Notes: a model not told the origin generated them from the letters alone. Positions 23,870 through 37,904 are shown, counted from the first letter of the stretch. The stretch is 64,000 nt of DNA from Castor canadensis (GCF_047511655.1 NC_133387.1:41458853-41522852); one strand, 5' to 3'. Translations and numbers: made by a program.

Positions 23870-24480
23870 GCAGAGCAACTGGAGCTCTTGCACAATGCTG
23901 GTAAAATAGTTCATCAACTTTGAAACTGTTTTCAATTTCTTTACTGTCTGAGGCAGCAACTCTTCCCCTAGTTTTTTTCCCAGAAAAACAAACAAAAAAT
24001 ACATGTCCACAAAAAGAATTATACAAGGATGGTCATGTAAATTTTTTCATTATTGCCCAAACTGAAAACAACGCAAACTTGCACCAATAAAAAACAAACA
24101 CTGGTATATTTAAAATTCAATGAACTATGACTCAGAGGTTAAGAAAAAGATAAAAGAAAAATCTAATGCCTGCACCAATGCTAATGAGATAAGGAGAAGA
24201 ATCAAGGAACAAAAGAATTGATATAGTAAGATTCCTTTTATACTATATTTTACAACAATAAAAGATAATTTATGGTGGTAGAAGTCAGAATGCCTGTGGG
24301 GGCTTGGGCAGGAATTAATTGTTAAAGGAAATGAGGGAATTTTCTAGAATATTGGGGATGTACTTTGATAGTGTGAATTCCAGGGTAATGAATATTTGCC
24401 AAACCTGATTTAACTGTACACCTAAGATCTGTGCATCATTGTGCATGTAAATTTTATACCAGTTTAAAAAGATCTTTAGC
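23870..24480 (+). mobile_element. Old L1 (L1M-type) 3' end
   Basis: The end of L1 ORF2 and its 3' UTR can be followed in order. 'ggagctcttgcacaatgctg' comes near 23880, 'catgtccacaaaaagaatta' near 24002 and 'attattgcccaaactgaaaa' near 24049. The 3' UTR then closes near 'ccagtttaaaaag'. It is decayed, with no open reading frame, and the 5' border is approximate. Confidence 0.75.
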
Positions 24481-25937
24481 AAAATAAGAAAATATTAATA
24501 TTTGTTAAGTGTGATGGCCACCTAAGTACCTACTTCTTAATCTCTTTTATTGCATTTTTTAAATAATATATAATTTTGAAAATGAGAGAAACCAATCAGT
24601 TTTCAATAAGGAATCTGAAAACTACCTTTGTAGGACCTCCTGAAGACAGAGGGAGCACTGGGTGTCTGAGGATGGGGACAGTTGAAGAGTGGAAGCAGTA
24701 CTTGGAAAAACACACAATTTTGCATGCTGACAAGGAAAAGGGAACTTCATAGTCACGGTTTCAGACTTTGATAAGAATAGACATTAATCTATGACTTTAG
24801 TAAATATAAATCTTAAAGTTTTCTCAATCTCACAGTCAATAGTTGGGGGGTAGATTAAACTGATAAATCATTTGTGCAATATCAGCTATAATGAGAGGTA
24901 CAGTCTCGCAAAGGAATTCAGCTCTGAATGCGATATTAGCAGTTCACCTCAAATAAATATTGACTTTAAGAGTAGTAAAATGTGATTATGGCCCAACATA
25001 AATCATAGCTGTGCTATTTTGCTTTGCCAATAGATGTGCTCTTGAAATGTCACATTGCTCAATTTCATTTATCTGTTACTTTAATAAGTAGGGGTTGAAG
25101 AAAACCGAGATGCAGTAATGTAGTAACTGCTGGGTGTTAGTAGGAGGAATATTTAAATGACCAGCCACTCTAATTCTGTAAACTTCCTTGGATTCCACAT
25201 TTGAATTATCTAAGGAATTCAACCCGATCCATAGTCCCACAAATGGGACCAGCATTCTGTGTTGTCAGTACCAGACAAACTCATCTTAATTTCCACAACA
25301 ACCAGCCTTCACTGATCCTTACTGAATTTAAGATACGAACTAGATATATGGCATAAAATGGCACCTGCCAAGAAATTTACAACTCATTGTCTCCCAGTGC
25401 TGGAAAAAATTCTAAGAAAAATATAATAACAAAGAAAAAGCTTCTAGTAAGGAACTCTAACAATAACTCTTCAACTGAAGACAGAGTTTCTCTATTTGTG
25501 ACCTATGGAATCGGTTGTTTCATTTTCATCAAAGACAAAGGGAAAAAATTACTTTAGGAAATGATTTAATAAAAGAATCAAAAAATAAAATGATTTTGAA
25601 GATATTTTAAAGGATATCTTCAAAAAGGTACAGAAAAGTATGGCCTCTATAAAGCAGAAACAGGAAAGCATAAGCAAAAGACAGAGATGAAAGTGGAAAA
25701 TGAATGGACATTTCTGAACATAAAAGCTGAAAATAGCCTATAGAGACTGGTGAATTTTACTACAGGGAAAACTGTAAAGTGTTACAAACCAAATAAAACA
25801 CATGTAACAAGCTGGAAAGAGAACTGGCAGAATATATGATGAAAAATGATTAATGGCCCACCTTTATAAATATCTCTAACAAATCAACACAAAAAATGCT
25901 GCAAGAGGGAACATGCTACAAGTAATTAAATGAGAAA
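24481..25937. other. Intergenic, no gene recognised
   Basis: No supported gene or nameable repeat. The area is AT-rich. Confidence 0.55.
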
Positions 25938-26215
25938 TGCAGTTTCTCAGATCAGGAGGATAGTGGTTTGATGCCAATTAGGGCAAAAAAATTGTGAGAC
26001 CCCATCTCAACCAATAAAAAGCTGGTGTGATGGTGTGGCCCTGTCATCCCAGCTACACAGTAGCACAAAAAGAATTGAGGTCCAGGCCCATCCAGGCATA
26101 AAAGAGAGACCCTATTTGAAAAATAACTGAAGCAAAAAGGGCTAGTGGCATGGCTCAAGTGCTAGTGTTCCTGCCTAGCAAGGGCAAGGCCCTCAGTTAA
26201 AAAAAGAAAAAAAGT
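25938..26215 (+). mobile_element. Composite SINE: partial B1, B1-like, ID
   Basis: A truncated B1-like unit ('ggaggatagtggtttgatgc') is followed by a second B1-like unit near 26022 ('gctggtgtgatggtgtggcc'). An ID unit near 26139 ('gggctagtggcatggctcaa... gcctagcaagggcaaggccc') comes next, with an A/AAAG tail. The order and orientation are as at 11831-12176. Confidence 0.82.
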
Positions 26216-28103
26216 GCAATTTCTGGTAAATACCAAAAGCCTCAAGTCTGTTTAATAATCAAAGAAAATGCAAGTTATTGTCCAATGAGGCTTTTTCACA
26301 TTTTTGTTATCATATTATTGTTGTACTCAATGATGTATTCTTTATGCTTTTATTTAATCAAATGAAAATAACAATGTAGCCAAGATGAGATTAAAGACTC
26401 TGCTCATACAATGCTAACTTGAATATTACAATTTTATAAAAGGTAAGTGTTATTTAAATCAAAGCCTTAGAAATACCTTTTAAATCTCAAGCCCTTAAAG
26501 GACATAAATTATTCACATCAATACGTACATTGAGAGTTCAAGGTGGCAATATTTCAAAGAGCAAAATATTTGGACAACACCTACACTTTTAGTAAGTAAG
26601 ATGGCTAAATAAATGTTATTTATAATTATGAAAAATACTTTACAGGCAATAAAATTGTGTTCTTAAGTCATATGGAGGGAATATTTATCTTGCAACTAGG
26701 AAAAGTGAAACCAAACCTTTTAAAATTTTGCCAGGAAAAGCTATAAATTATATATAGGCATAAATTATGTATAAAAATTATAAATACATTACATTCATAA
26801 GGAAATACAAAAGGGCTATTTTTGGAGAGCAAATTATAGGTATCCTTTTTATTCTTTAATGTTTATTCTTTAAATGTTTCTTAATTCTTCCAAATTATCT
26901 ATGAGTTTAAGCTACTTTTATAATAGGAAATATATTTTTTAAATCACAGATTGATGATTAAAAAACAAATAATATGTCCCCTTTTGATAATATATATTCA
27001 ACTATACAGAAGAACGTGAGCCAAATGATACTGTGCTATCCCAAAGAGCATCTCAGGGTTCCCTTGTCTGTTAAAGAACATTTGTCACAGCTAATCTATT
27101 CCACATAAATATAGCTAATGAGGAAGATAAAAACATGGCTTTGAAATTTTCTTTCTCTAGGACAAAATGGCTCTGTGATCCTTAATGGCCCCCAAAAAAG
27201 ACACCTGTTCTTAATTTCTGCCTTTCTTCCAAAATCACTTCTTCCATTAGCTGCACCATCACACTTTTTACAGCAAATATCACAGATTTACCTTTGGTTA
27301 TCCAACTCTTCAAAAGCTCTGTACAATTTAATAACACAGCAAGCATAGTTGTATATCTAGGTGCCATTTTAGACAATTAAATACAATTTTCAGTTTCACT
27401 ACATAAAATTTGAAAATTGGAGATCAGGCATTGCTTTGAACTATGATAAAAGGAGTAATTTCTATTCCAAGCAACAGTATGCCTGACTTTTTGATGCCAT
27501 CACCGTAAAAAGTTGTGTTAACCAATTTATTCCACTAGATGTCAGACTTGGGATGCTATATGAAACAAAATTGAGAATTTCTGAACATTAACCAAAAAAC
27601 TAACAAAAACCAAGGCCATGAGGATGTAAAATAAAGCCTAAAATTATAAACTAAAAAAGTAAAAATAAATAATAAAATGGTAAAATAAAGAAATATAAGC
27701 AAGCAAGGAGAAATATTTAGGGATCACAGCTGAGATTCATAAAGGAAAGTAAAAAATGGCTGTACTCTCCTACCTGCATGAGTGTGCACTTTCTGCTGTA
27801 TCACTCACTCACTCAAATGTCGCTTCTTTAGTCAGTCCTCATCAATGAGTGGACCAGTTTCAGTGTGGCCTCGTGATGGTCCACTGGCTTAGCAATGGCT
27901 CCAATGTATGGCAGGCAAAATTAGACAAGAAACATGTGGAGTTGAATTTAATGTCAGAAATGATAGAAAAGATGGATAAACAAAGGTATAATTTTTCAAT
28001 CCAAACTGGCAGACTTATCATGTCCCTTTATCTACTTTCCCTCCTAAGATGAACAAGTCACCTCTTTATACCAAAGAAAACTATTTTGAATTAAAATTGG
28101 GTC
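26216..28103. other. Intergenic, AT-rich, no gene recognised
   Basis: There are only chance frames, such as those at 27182-27376 (minus) and 27849-28052 (plus). No repeat could be named. Confidence 0.55.
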
Positions 28104-29850
28104 ATTTTGGCTATACTACCAAAAGCAATCTATGTGTTTAATGCAATTCCCATCAAAATCCAATGACATTGATCACAGAGATTGAAAAATCAACCCTAAA
28201 GTTCATTTGGATACAAAAAGACCGTGAATAGCCAAGGCAATACTGAGAAAAAAGAGCCATGCTGGAGGTATCACAATATCCAACTTCAAACCATACTTTA
28301 AGAGCCTGAGCAATAAAAACAGCATGGTACTGGCACAAAAACAGTTATGAAGGCCAGTATAACAGAATAGAGGACCCAGAAATGAATCCAGGTAGCTACA
28401 CCTACCTGAGCTTTGACAAAGGTGCCAAAAACATATGATGGAGAAAAGACAGTCTCTTCAACAAATGTTGCTGGGAAAACTGGATATCCACTTGCAGAAA
28501 ACTGAAACTAGACCCATGCCTGTCACCTGTATAAATATCAACTATAGTGGATCAAACACCTTAACATCAGACCTGAAACCTTGAAGCTAATACAGGAAAG
28601 AGCAGGGAATACACTGGAAGTGACAGATATAAACAAGGACTTCCTCTATAGAACTCAAGTGGCTCAGCAACTAAGAAAAAGGATTGACAAATGGGACCAC
28701 ATGAAATAAAAAAGCTTCTGCACAACAAAAGAAGTGGTCTCTAAATTGAAGAGGCCACCCACGAAATGGGAGAAAATCTTTGCTAACTATACAAGGGACA
28801 TCAAACAAGGGACTGATAACCAGAATATACAGGGAACTCAAAACCTAAACTCCCCAAAAATCAATGACCCAATAAAGAAATGGGCAACTGAACTGAATAG
28901 AACTTTTTCAAAGGAAGAAGTCCAATTGACTAAAAAACACATGAAAAAAATGCTCACCATCTCTAGCCAAAAAGGAAGTGCAAATCAAAACCACACTAAG
29001 ATTCTACCTTATTCCTATTAGAATAGCTACCATTAAGAATACCACTAACAACAAATGTTTGTGAGGATGTGGAAGAAAAAGGAACCTTCATACACTGCAG
29101 ATAGGAATAAAAGCTAGTACAACCACTATGGAAAACAGTGTGGAGGCTCCTTAAATAACTAGAAATAGATCTGCCATATGATCCAGCAATGCTGCTCCTA
29201 AGGATGTACCCGAAGGAATGGGTACCTGAATGAATGGGTACCCAAAGGAAGGTTACAACAAAGGCGCCTGCACATCCATGTTTATTGTAGCATTATTCAC
29301 AAAAACCAAGCTATGGAAACAGCCAAGATGCCCCACTACTGATGAATGGTTTAAGAAAATGTGGCACTTATACACAATGGAATTTTATTCAGCCAAAAAG
29401 AAGAATGAAATTTTGTCATTTGCAGGTAAATGGATGGAACTGGAGAACATCATCTTAAGTGAAGTTAGTCGGTCCAGAAAGCCAAAAGCTTCATGTTCTC
29501 CCTCAGATGCAGATTACAGACCTAAAGCAAATGCAGCAATATTGTGGGACATGGGTCACACTCAGGGGAGACCATGCATGGGAGGGATAGGGCATGGGAA
29601 GGAAACCAAAAACCTGAACATGGTTGATATGCTTATGGTACAGGAATTAACATAGAAATCTTAAACTGGCTGAGGCCACCATGGGAAGGGAACTAGGGAA
29701 GAGTGAAGAGGACTGGAAGTGATGAACCAGTTTGGGTTGTAATACACAAGTGCATGGAAACAATACAAGGAATTTTTCTGTTGTTGGGGACAAGGAAGGT
29801 CTTAACAGGTATGGAGGAAAATACTAATCATTTTGATAATATTAAAATTT
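28104..29850 (+). pseudogene. LINE-1 ORF2 3' part, 5'-truncated and broken
   Basis: This is a 1.7-kb sense L1 fragment covering the end of ORF2 (reverse transcriptase C-terminal region) and 3' UTR. It starts within 'tactaccaaaagcaatctat'. Two open stretches remain. One at 28734-29021 has Lys-rich text including Ile-Lys-Lys-Trp-Ala. The other at 29230-29655 includes Trp-Lys-Gln-Pro-Arg-Cys-Pro-Thr and Phe-Ala-Gly-Lys-Trp-Met-Glu-Leu-Glu, typical of the ORF2p C-terminus. Frameshifts and stops separate them, so no ORF2 protein is possible. The end near 29850 has no clean poly(A) and is approximate. Near 29212-29250 the 'gaatgggtacc' block is duplicated. Confidence 0.88.
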
Positions 29851-32800
29851 AAAATTTTGCAAAGAGCATAATTTTAAGTGTTGCAAATGAAATCATAAAA
29901 TTAAAATATAAGTAATAGATTGAAGGTTTCAATTAAATCTAAAAGACAAAAGACCAGAATCCATACAATGTATACCTATATAAATAATATAAATTACCCA
30001 ACCAAAAATAGGTAGATAAGAACTGCAACTCTCAGGTAGTCAGAGCAGTTACAAACACGTCCCCACCTCTTCTGTGAGTGCAGAGAAAGTCAACGTGCTA
30101 AGGCCAACATGGGAGACGACAGCTAAAGGCAGGGGTGGGAGGGAAGAAAGGAGACAATTTCATTACTTTATTTCATTTTTCTTGCATCTCTTCAGCAATT
30201 GGCTCCAATTTTCTCCTGGCTTTTACTTTTATACCATTAATTCTTTTTTCCATTTACTCCAGTTTCTGTGTGTCAATTACATTTTCTTAAAACAATAAAA
30301 CCCTGAAATGTCCCGATTTCTCTAGTTTATCTTACTGAGAGGGCTATAAACTCTGTTCTCATTATGACCTCAAAGACACTGAAGCCAGGTAGAAGAGGAC
30401 GTGGCTGAAAGAAGGGAACATTCTCTTCCAGGGAAAGATGTATCAAAGATATTTAGAAAGAATAGTCATGTGTAGCCTATAGGGTATGTTTGACATTCTG
30501 CATCAGAGGTTGGGCCAAAAGATAAAGACAGTTGAATTTTTAGATACCATTCTGAGAGCCTAATAAAGTCTGCTTGCTAGGAAACTCAAAAACACTTCAA
30601 CCTAAGTAGTGCAAGTCAGTACTGCAGATTTCCACAAGAGGACAGCATGTTCACAGTTTTGAAACTGCTTGCTGCATTTTTCTTCCATTCTGCAGTGAAG
30701 ATTCCTTTTTTCTTTTTCATGCCCTCATTCTAACCACAAACACATCAGTCTCTTCTGGGAACATTGATGTGAACATAATACATTCCTCCCCTATGCGGGC
30801 ACAGGTGAGATTTTATTGAACACATGCTCACCATTTGCCGGAACACAGACCTGACACAACACAAGGAACCTGTGAAAAGACAATGAGGACATGAGGACAG
30901 TAGGAAGCTGTTTGAGATTATGTAATAGCCGTCAACACAAACTGGTAGAATTCTTATTTTTATTAAGCACTGTTTACCTTCAGGAAAACCTATCTTCCTC
31001 TCTTGGGTGAGTATGTATTCACCTAAACCTTACAGCAACCTGTAAGGTTTACTACTTAAATAAAAATAGAATGAATAGAGGCACCGTTCTCAACCTTAAT
31101 GAATATTTATACAATTTCTTTAGGATCATGCTTCCAAAACAAATATTACATTACAATGTTTTGATCTTTACTAAGCACCAAAAAGGTACTAGAGTCTATA
31201 CTTCATTTAGCAAATTAAGTTCAATGGAGGGTATTAATAACATAGCAGCTCAGTTTTTATTAATTTTTAAATTTTAATGTGCAAAAACAATACAGTGTTG
31301 CAGTGGATATATTTTCCAAATTTCTAGAAATTGTATTAATTCCACAAATTATGATAAAGACAGGACAGCATTATGGATTGTATAGGCTACTAGCATATTT
31401 TGTAATTTAAGTAATTGTGACTTAATTGAACATCAAAGAGCCTACAAGTAAAAACCTCTGGCTTATTTTACTCACATTAAATGTGAAACAGATTGTTTTT
31501 GTTGGCTTTTGTTTTTGTTTTAAATTCCCCAAAGCTTTGTTTATTTCCCTGGAGTGAATTATTTACTAATACATATCACCCTCAAAATAGAAGACTTCCC
31601 ATCACACTATTGGCACCCACGAAATGATAATAACCTAACAATTCAGCTGTGCAGAAAAGCAATCTAAAGAGTCCAGGAATGAATTACTTGTTCCTCAGAT
31701 AATTCTGTCACTGTACAAAAGAAACAGGGGAAGGAGGGCTGTGTTGTTCTTTTGATAACAAATAATAAAGACCCTCCTTTATTTTCTCCTTTGCTCGCTC
31801 CAGGATGAAGATAGAAATTTACTGCAAAGCATCCTGGTCCTTGCTCATTATGATTCTGTGAAGTCCTTCCATTTAGGAAGTGTGTCTCAATTTCTGTGGA
31901 GATGAAGCAGGAAGGTCAGACTGAGCTTTAATCAAGGTATCTCACCATTCGGGTAGGAAGGTTTCCTTTCCCTCCCCTCCTATATGTGGTTTTAACTTGA
32001 CTTTTTTTTTTGAGGTGACTGAAGCCATGTCAGGGACTGACAGTGGCTACTGTTCACTTAATCCCTAAAGCCAAACAAGTACACTGATGTTGTCATTGAC
32101 AATTTACTCTTGCAGTATTTTTCTGCTAAACTGAGAAGGATTTTTGTCTTCAGTACACTATCAAAAATACATGAAGGACTTGCCCTTATTAAGAGATGGC
32201 ATGTCAGTCGAGTTCACAATTTATAATGTAACCCTAGCAACGAGCATAGGAAAGTAGAACCTGAAGTTCTGTAAGGAAGATTCATTCTGGGGACAATGTA
32301 TCTGCTGTCATTCCCTTTCATTCAAAGGATATCCACTTTCCTCCCTGCCTGAACACTTCGTCATTGTCTCCTCCCTCACCTTGCCCTCCAACCTCCCCAT
32401 TGCTCTAGATGCCCATCCAACCCTTCACAATCTTCTCCAACACTTTTGTTTCCTTGGAGAGAGAATCCCATGTCCTAGACACCACGATTTATCCTGCATT
32501 AAGTGAGAATTGCTGATTGCCTCCGGGGAAGTAAGAAGCATTGATAACTCAGGAAGATCTTGGGCTAGGCAGGGTGATATACCTGGTAGGATTCCTGTCC
32601 TCCCAGATGTTTTCCTCTGCGATGTAGAAGGATCTCAAATCACAGTAATGTGTAGGTCTATGTGCACTTAAAACAGAACTTGATTTCTATTTAAGTTAAA
32701 AAAGACCATAGGTTCCTACCCTGTGCATTAGACACATGTGATGGTTATGGGTAGCACAACTAATCCTTAGGGAGGGAAATCTGTCATTGTCCCTGACCCA

Positions 32801-33035
32801 CCATCACCACCCTTGTCAACCCCCTCCCCAAGTACATTTTCTTCCCCTGTCTGGTTCTCTGTAGCCTGCTAAGGGGCCACTAATAGAGTGGAGCCATTTC
32901 CAGGGAAGTTTGCAATTGAAAAGTGAAAAAGAAAGGTCCACATTATGTCCTTAGGAAAACTACTTACCTGTGTTCTAAGTAAAGTCTCCAAAGCAACACC
33001 AAAGACATTGTCCAGGATCATGGTCTTTCATGAGG
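29851..33035. other. Intergenic, no gene recognised
   Basis: No gene is supported. Around 30955-31065 the text resembles a decayed antisense MIR, and it contains an 11-bp hairpin at 31024-31051. A degraded B1-like patch may lie near 32560-32610. Otherwise the sequence appears unique. Confidence 0.5.
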
Positions 33036-33041
33036 GCCAAG

Positions 33042-33118
33042 ATGGGCTGGAGGGTATGGCTCAGTGCTAGAGCACTTGCTACAAGGCCCTGGGTTCAATC
33101 CCCAGGGAGTAGAGGAAG
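33042..33118 (+). mobile_element. ID SINE (sense)
   Basis: It has 'gggctggagggtatggctca' as the tRNA-Ala-like start, then 'gtgctagagcacttgctaca' and 'ccctgggttcaatccccagg' with the internal B box. The copy is a monomer without a B1 unit and with a short tail. Confidence 0.88.
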
Positions 33119-34359
33119 AGAGCTAAGGCTGTCTCCAAGTCCTCCTGGCCCCTCAGTTTAACAGCCTTGATTAGACACCTGTCCTTTCGCTAAAATAGCT
33201 ATAGAATCTCAAGAGATTAAGTAACTAGTTCAGGGACTAGAAGGTGCTATTATTTTAAGCCATAAATATCTCCTTCCCTACTTTTTGGTTGCAACTATCA
33301 CCTGCTTTCACTGTATAGCACCTAGATGCTAGAGAGGCGGCTTCATGGTATTAGCTAATTTCAGACCCATGTCAAGTAATATATCACATTTGAACAACTA
33401 GATGCAAATCCTTTCTGATCTAAGTGAGTAAAACTCAAAAGAAGTGGGATTGGCTGTAATGGCCCCAGGCAAAGAAGTTCAAAGAGAAACAAAGTGTGAA
33501 GGGAAAAGACCAGAACTGAGAAGGAAGGAGGAGAATCTGAGAAAGAACACAAAACTACACACTAGGTTTCTATTCCCAAGTCCCTAGTGCTAGTCATTGT
33601 GCAGGGCAGGTCCCCCACCTTCCACACTCTGTCTAGTTATGTTTGACATGAGGGTTTAAGCAACATGATGCCAACAGAACATTCCAGGTCTAGGACTCTG
33701 TGATGCTCAAACCTTTATCTAGATTTTGGACTAGAGTGTGTAGTAGCAGCTCCCGTGGCTCTCAAAGTTTACATTTCTATGCTTTGACATGGAAGATATA
33801 CTGACATAAAGTCCTGTAGAAGTAGAATTTTTTTAAAAAGCCCAAATTGCTACAGACAGAATTTCAAAGATTATTTAGTTAGAAAGAGAACAAAATAAAC
33901 TGTGGGCTAACAATTGCTTATAAAGATTATTTCTCAGGACATCTGAAAAATAGTCCTGCAGAGTTGAAGGTAAAACATAAATCCATCAGCACTATTAGAA
34001 GGAAAAACACATTCCCAGTGGGTGAAAGATTTTATTAATAACAGAAAACATAGACTTAAAAAATAAGATAATTTCTGTATTTGAGGAAGTAAGTTAAACA
34101 AGTGTTCCTAGAATTGGCACAGCAAGACTTACTTTGCCTTAAATTCCTTGTCTATGTGCCTTTCATTGGCTAAAATACAGCAATTCTAACATAAGTTACT
34201 AGTTATTTATTTTAATCCTTATAACAAAAAAGCATGGTCATAAGTTATGCTGTAAATATTCTCAAGTCATCTGCATAAGTTCTGTGATCCATACAGAAAG
34301 ATTTTTCTGTCCTGAAACTCTACTGAAAAGAAGACAAGCTGTTTATGTCAGTTCAGTAT
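33119..34359. other. Intergenic, no gene recognised
   Basis: No gene or clear repeat is seen. Confidence 0.55.
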
Positions 34360-34755
34360 TGCATTCCATTGAGTGTAACAGAACCCAAACTATAATGGTT
34401 TAATCAAAAAGGGAAAATCTTGTCTGATTAGAGTAGGTCCAGTGGGAAGCAACCCAGGGTTGGTCCAAGGACTTCACAATGACATTAGTGTCTCAGCTAT
34501 TCCATGCTCCTGCTGTCATCCTTAGCAAATGACTATCGTTTACACTGCTGATCCAGGGGTACAAGATAGCAACTCCAGCTTCAAATCACATTGCATACCA
34601 TGCAGGGAAAAAAAAATCAACCTAAATGACAAGATTTATCATTTCCTTTCAAAGGCTTTCCTTAAAGCAACATCTGTTTACATTGCCTCACCAGAATTAC
34701 ACTCCTGTTTAGCCATCTCATCTGCAAAAGAGACTGGCCAGTGTAATTTTTCCTT
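34360..34755 (+). mobile_element. Ancient interspersed repeat, family not assigned
   Basis: The order of phrases such as 'agggttggtccaaggacttc', 'atgacattagtgtctcagct', 'ctgctgtcatccttagcaaa' and 'gagactggccagtgtaattt' parallels an old mammalian repeat I recall. I cannot name its class from memory. The orientation is not determined with certainty. Confidence 0.4.
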
Positions 34756-36639
34756 TTAAACTGAGTACTTTGCTTTCTTAAAGATTAACATTTCTTTTAA
34801 ACACAAAGTAGAAGAGAATGGACACTGGGTAAGACAACTGAAATGTCTGCCCAACTCTTACAAAACATCAGCCATTTTATTTGCCTCAGTGAAAATTATC
34901 ATTTGGGAATCTCTTATGGTTATTCAAAAGAAAAAAGAAGACTTTGGTAGTAGGATGTACTCATAACAAATCTTTTGGTTATAAGCAACTGGAACCATAT
35001 GACAAGTTTAAACCAAATAATCTACGCTCAGAAAGAAAAGAAAGTAGAGATGCTTCAGTGACATTTTGGACTTTTTCTCTACAAATCTGCCAATACCAAG
35101 TACAGACCACATAGACATTTTACAAAATAGCGCCTTAAAATTGCAAGGTGATAACTGCCAGCTCATGTCACAGTAGGAATTTTATTAGGTCACTGAATTA
35201 CCCTATAGGGCCAGCACTTTCTGAGTGATAGGCTTTATGATAGCACTCATTAATCCCTTGAGTAGCATCTCATTGCCTTGCCACTTTACTGCGAAGTGAA
35301 TTTGTGGTAATATGTTTACTTTGACAGTGTATATGACCTTCAGTAAGCTCACAGATTGTGAGGTAAAGGAATAGAGGGAATAAAAAGAAAATCCGAATCT
35401 ACACTACGCATATCTATTCAAGAGAAAATCTTTTGATCTCTTGACTGATGGTAGGAGCCTAATTTAGTTAATTTAATTACCTAGAAAGCACTCTGAGGTT
35501 TGGTGCCAGATTGAGGTTTGGGATTGAAATTTTGATTGAAAAATCAAGCACTTATTGTAGGTATGTCAGAGCCAGAGGGGAAATTCATGCAGTTGAGTCT
35601 GTCGCAAGCCTAACATCTATCTCTGCCACCATACATGTCATGCTCATGAGTCCATTGATTGACTGCCACATTCACTAAATAAAGGAAAATGACTGGCACT
35701 TATGGGCCACCTGCTTACCTGATCACTAGAAGCCTCATCCAAGGTAAAAGTCTTCTGTAAGACTTCCATAAGATGCAATTATTTTCACCCACTAGCCTCA
35801 TTCTGAGAAATCCATCCATACCACCTCATACCTTAAACTCCTTGTCACCAACATTCTAACCTGCTTCTTCCCCAAGACTAGACAATGACTGCCATGTAGA
35901 AATCAGAATAGAACCTGATTTCTAAGCTAATTTCCTTATAGGAAAAGTAAACCGCAAATTGTTATTCTTAGTTTGCTAGTACAAAAAAGACTTTCTCTTC
36001 TTTGCTTACTTTCAGGAACACATTTGGAGCTGTAACACTGAAAAGCACTTCTAGTTCATGCCTGCATTTTCTATTGTACCAGGCATGAGTGCTTCATCTT
36101 TGACATAGGAAACTACCTATAAGATCATAAAAGTGTATGTACTGAGGAATTCATTGTAATACAGACAATAAGAGTATTTGCTGCCTGATTGTGCAAATAA
36201 TTTACACACTCTGGATGTAGGTTGAGGATGGACTACTGCCAGTTACAGCAAACTTTAAAGATCAATTTAGCAAATTGTATTAGTTTCTTATGTGTAGTTT
36301 GAAGACTCTAACTGTCTAAGACTAGGTCTTTTGTCTTCATCAGACTCCTTTACATATCTGTGTGCTCATTCTAAAAAAGGAAGGGATTCACATGGACAAA
36401 TGGAGGCCTCCACTAGATTGCCCCATGAGGGCTTACTACAGACTCCATAGTGCATCTTTGTCTCCAAACAGCACCTTTCAAACTGCTGGCTTGGGGCTAA
36501 GTAAAAGACAAGGTGAATTTTGTTACAGAAGAACAGAAGAGAGCTATGCTTCTCCTCCTCAGAGAGATTTTCAGATACCCACAGGTGACAGACTCAAAAT
36601 TATTTCTCACCCCTCGCTTGCCATGATTCATTGTGAATA
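34756..36639. other. Intergenic, no gene recognised
   Basis: No supported gene. The chance frame 36362-36640 has no recognisable domain. Confidence 0.5.
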
Positions 36640-37015
36640 GTGTATATATACTTTCCTGCCCCATTTCCTGTCCCTTTGGGCTTCACCATCATATGATTTG
36701 TTTTGATCAATAAAATGTAAGTGAACATAGTAGTATTGCAGTCCCTAGAAGAAAACGAAAGGGGAGATGTGTCACTAATTGCTCTTACATTCTTGCTCTC
36801 CACCAAGAGACCATCATATCCTCTCTAGAATGGTACTCTTACAACTTGGGCCCTGGAGTGAGAACACACATGGAGCAGACCTAACCCCTACCTGGAGCCT
36901 ACATTAGAACCACTGGAACATTTTTGTACAATACAAGTAAAGGAGAAAATGCTTGTCTTTTCAGCAGCTGAGATTCTTGAGGTTGTTACAGCAAAAAACA
37001 AAGGCAGACAATATT
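36640..37015 (+). mobile_element. Possible MaLR/ERVL-type LTR remnant
   Basis: Several phrases follow the order of an old mammalian LTR: 'tttcctgtccctttgggctt' near 36663, 'caccaagagaccatcatatc' near 36801, a 'gagtgagaacacacatggag' block, and 'gctgagattcttgaggttgt' near 36966. It is strongly mutated; the class is a guess and the borders are approximate. Confidence 0.4.
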
Positions 37016-37625
37016 CCAAGTAAGTAGACCAGAGACATTGTGCAGCATGCATCTTCAAAATGTGATAGGAAATCTGAGGACTACCATGCCATGTGTTGTA
37101 TCCTTTTCTTCATGGTAGGGGACATCAGGTATAGAATCATATCCTTTATTTGAAAGCAGTATAGCAACATACTCTAAATCACTAAAGCCTTAGAAATTTC
37201 ATGGTGTCCAATTCCAGAATTTTTTTTTAGAAGTTATCTCCTACTCCTTAAGGTAAAAAGTTTAGGGCATTTTCTGCTCTTCCAAGCCCATTGCCTTGAC
37301 ATCATCATTGAAATGATCCCACAAAGTGTATATTCTTGGGGGCTCGCCCAAAATGTGCAACCTGCTGATTATTCATAGCTGTGGCCTTTTGTCCCAGACT
37401 GCAGGCAGAAAGGGACTTATTTAGCAGGGTCACTAATGCTAGTTTTCCATCCTCGAAGTCATGAGCCGCTCCTACACACACAATCCAATGAGTAATTACA
37501 AATACTTAGCCTCACACATTCCCTGAGAGTCTACTGCTTGCAATCACTTTATTACAATAACTGTATTGGCTGAAGTTATTGGGGTTCTGAGGAACAGAAA
37601 TGGACTCTGGATAGCTTAATTAAAA
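37016..37625. other. Intergenic, no gene recognised
   Basis: No gene or repeat is recognised. Confidence 0.55.
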
Positions 37626-37635
37626 ACATTATTGG

Positions 37636-37780
37636 AGACGAGAGTGGTGGTGCATGTCTTAAATTCTCACGCTCGAGAGGTGTAGGCAGGAGGATCATGA
37701 GTTCAAGGGCAGCCTGGCAACATAGTCAGTCCCTGTTTCAAAAACCAACCAAAAAAAAAAAAAAAGAAAGAAAAACTTCC
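37636..37780 (+). mobile_element. B1-like SINE with target-site duplication (sense)
   Basis: The B1 monomer runs from 'gagtggtggtgcatgtctta' to a 'ccctgtttcaaaaacc' end and an A-rich tail. It is flanked by perfect 10-bp repeats acattattgg at 37626-37635 and 37781-37790. Unlike most SINEs here it has no ID unit. Confidence 0.88.
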
Positions 37781-37904
37781 ACATTATTGGCAGATTATAA
37801 GAGTGGCTCACAAATTAAAAGAAGTGTTGTGCAGTGAAGATTTGATATATAAAGGAACCACAAGCTCCAGGGATATTTGCAGCAGAGATACAAGACCTTC
37901 ACTT

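Noticed and set aside
28734..29655. Intact protein genes within the L1
   Set aside because: The two open stretches are parts of one ORF2 broken by frameshifts, and the element is 5'-truncated.
33042..33118. Possible tRNA gene
   Set aside because: The A- and B-box-like text belongs to an ID SINE; the tRNA fold and anticodon arm are not preserved.
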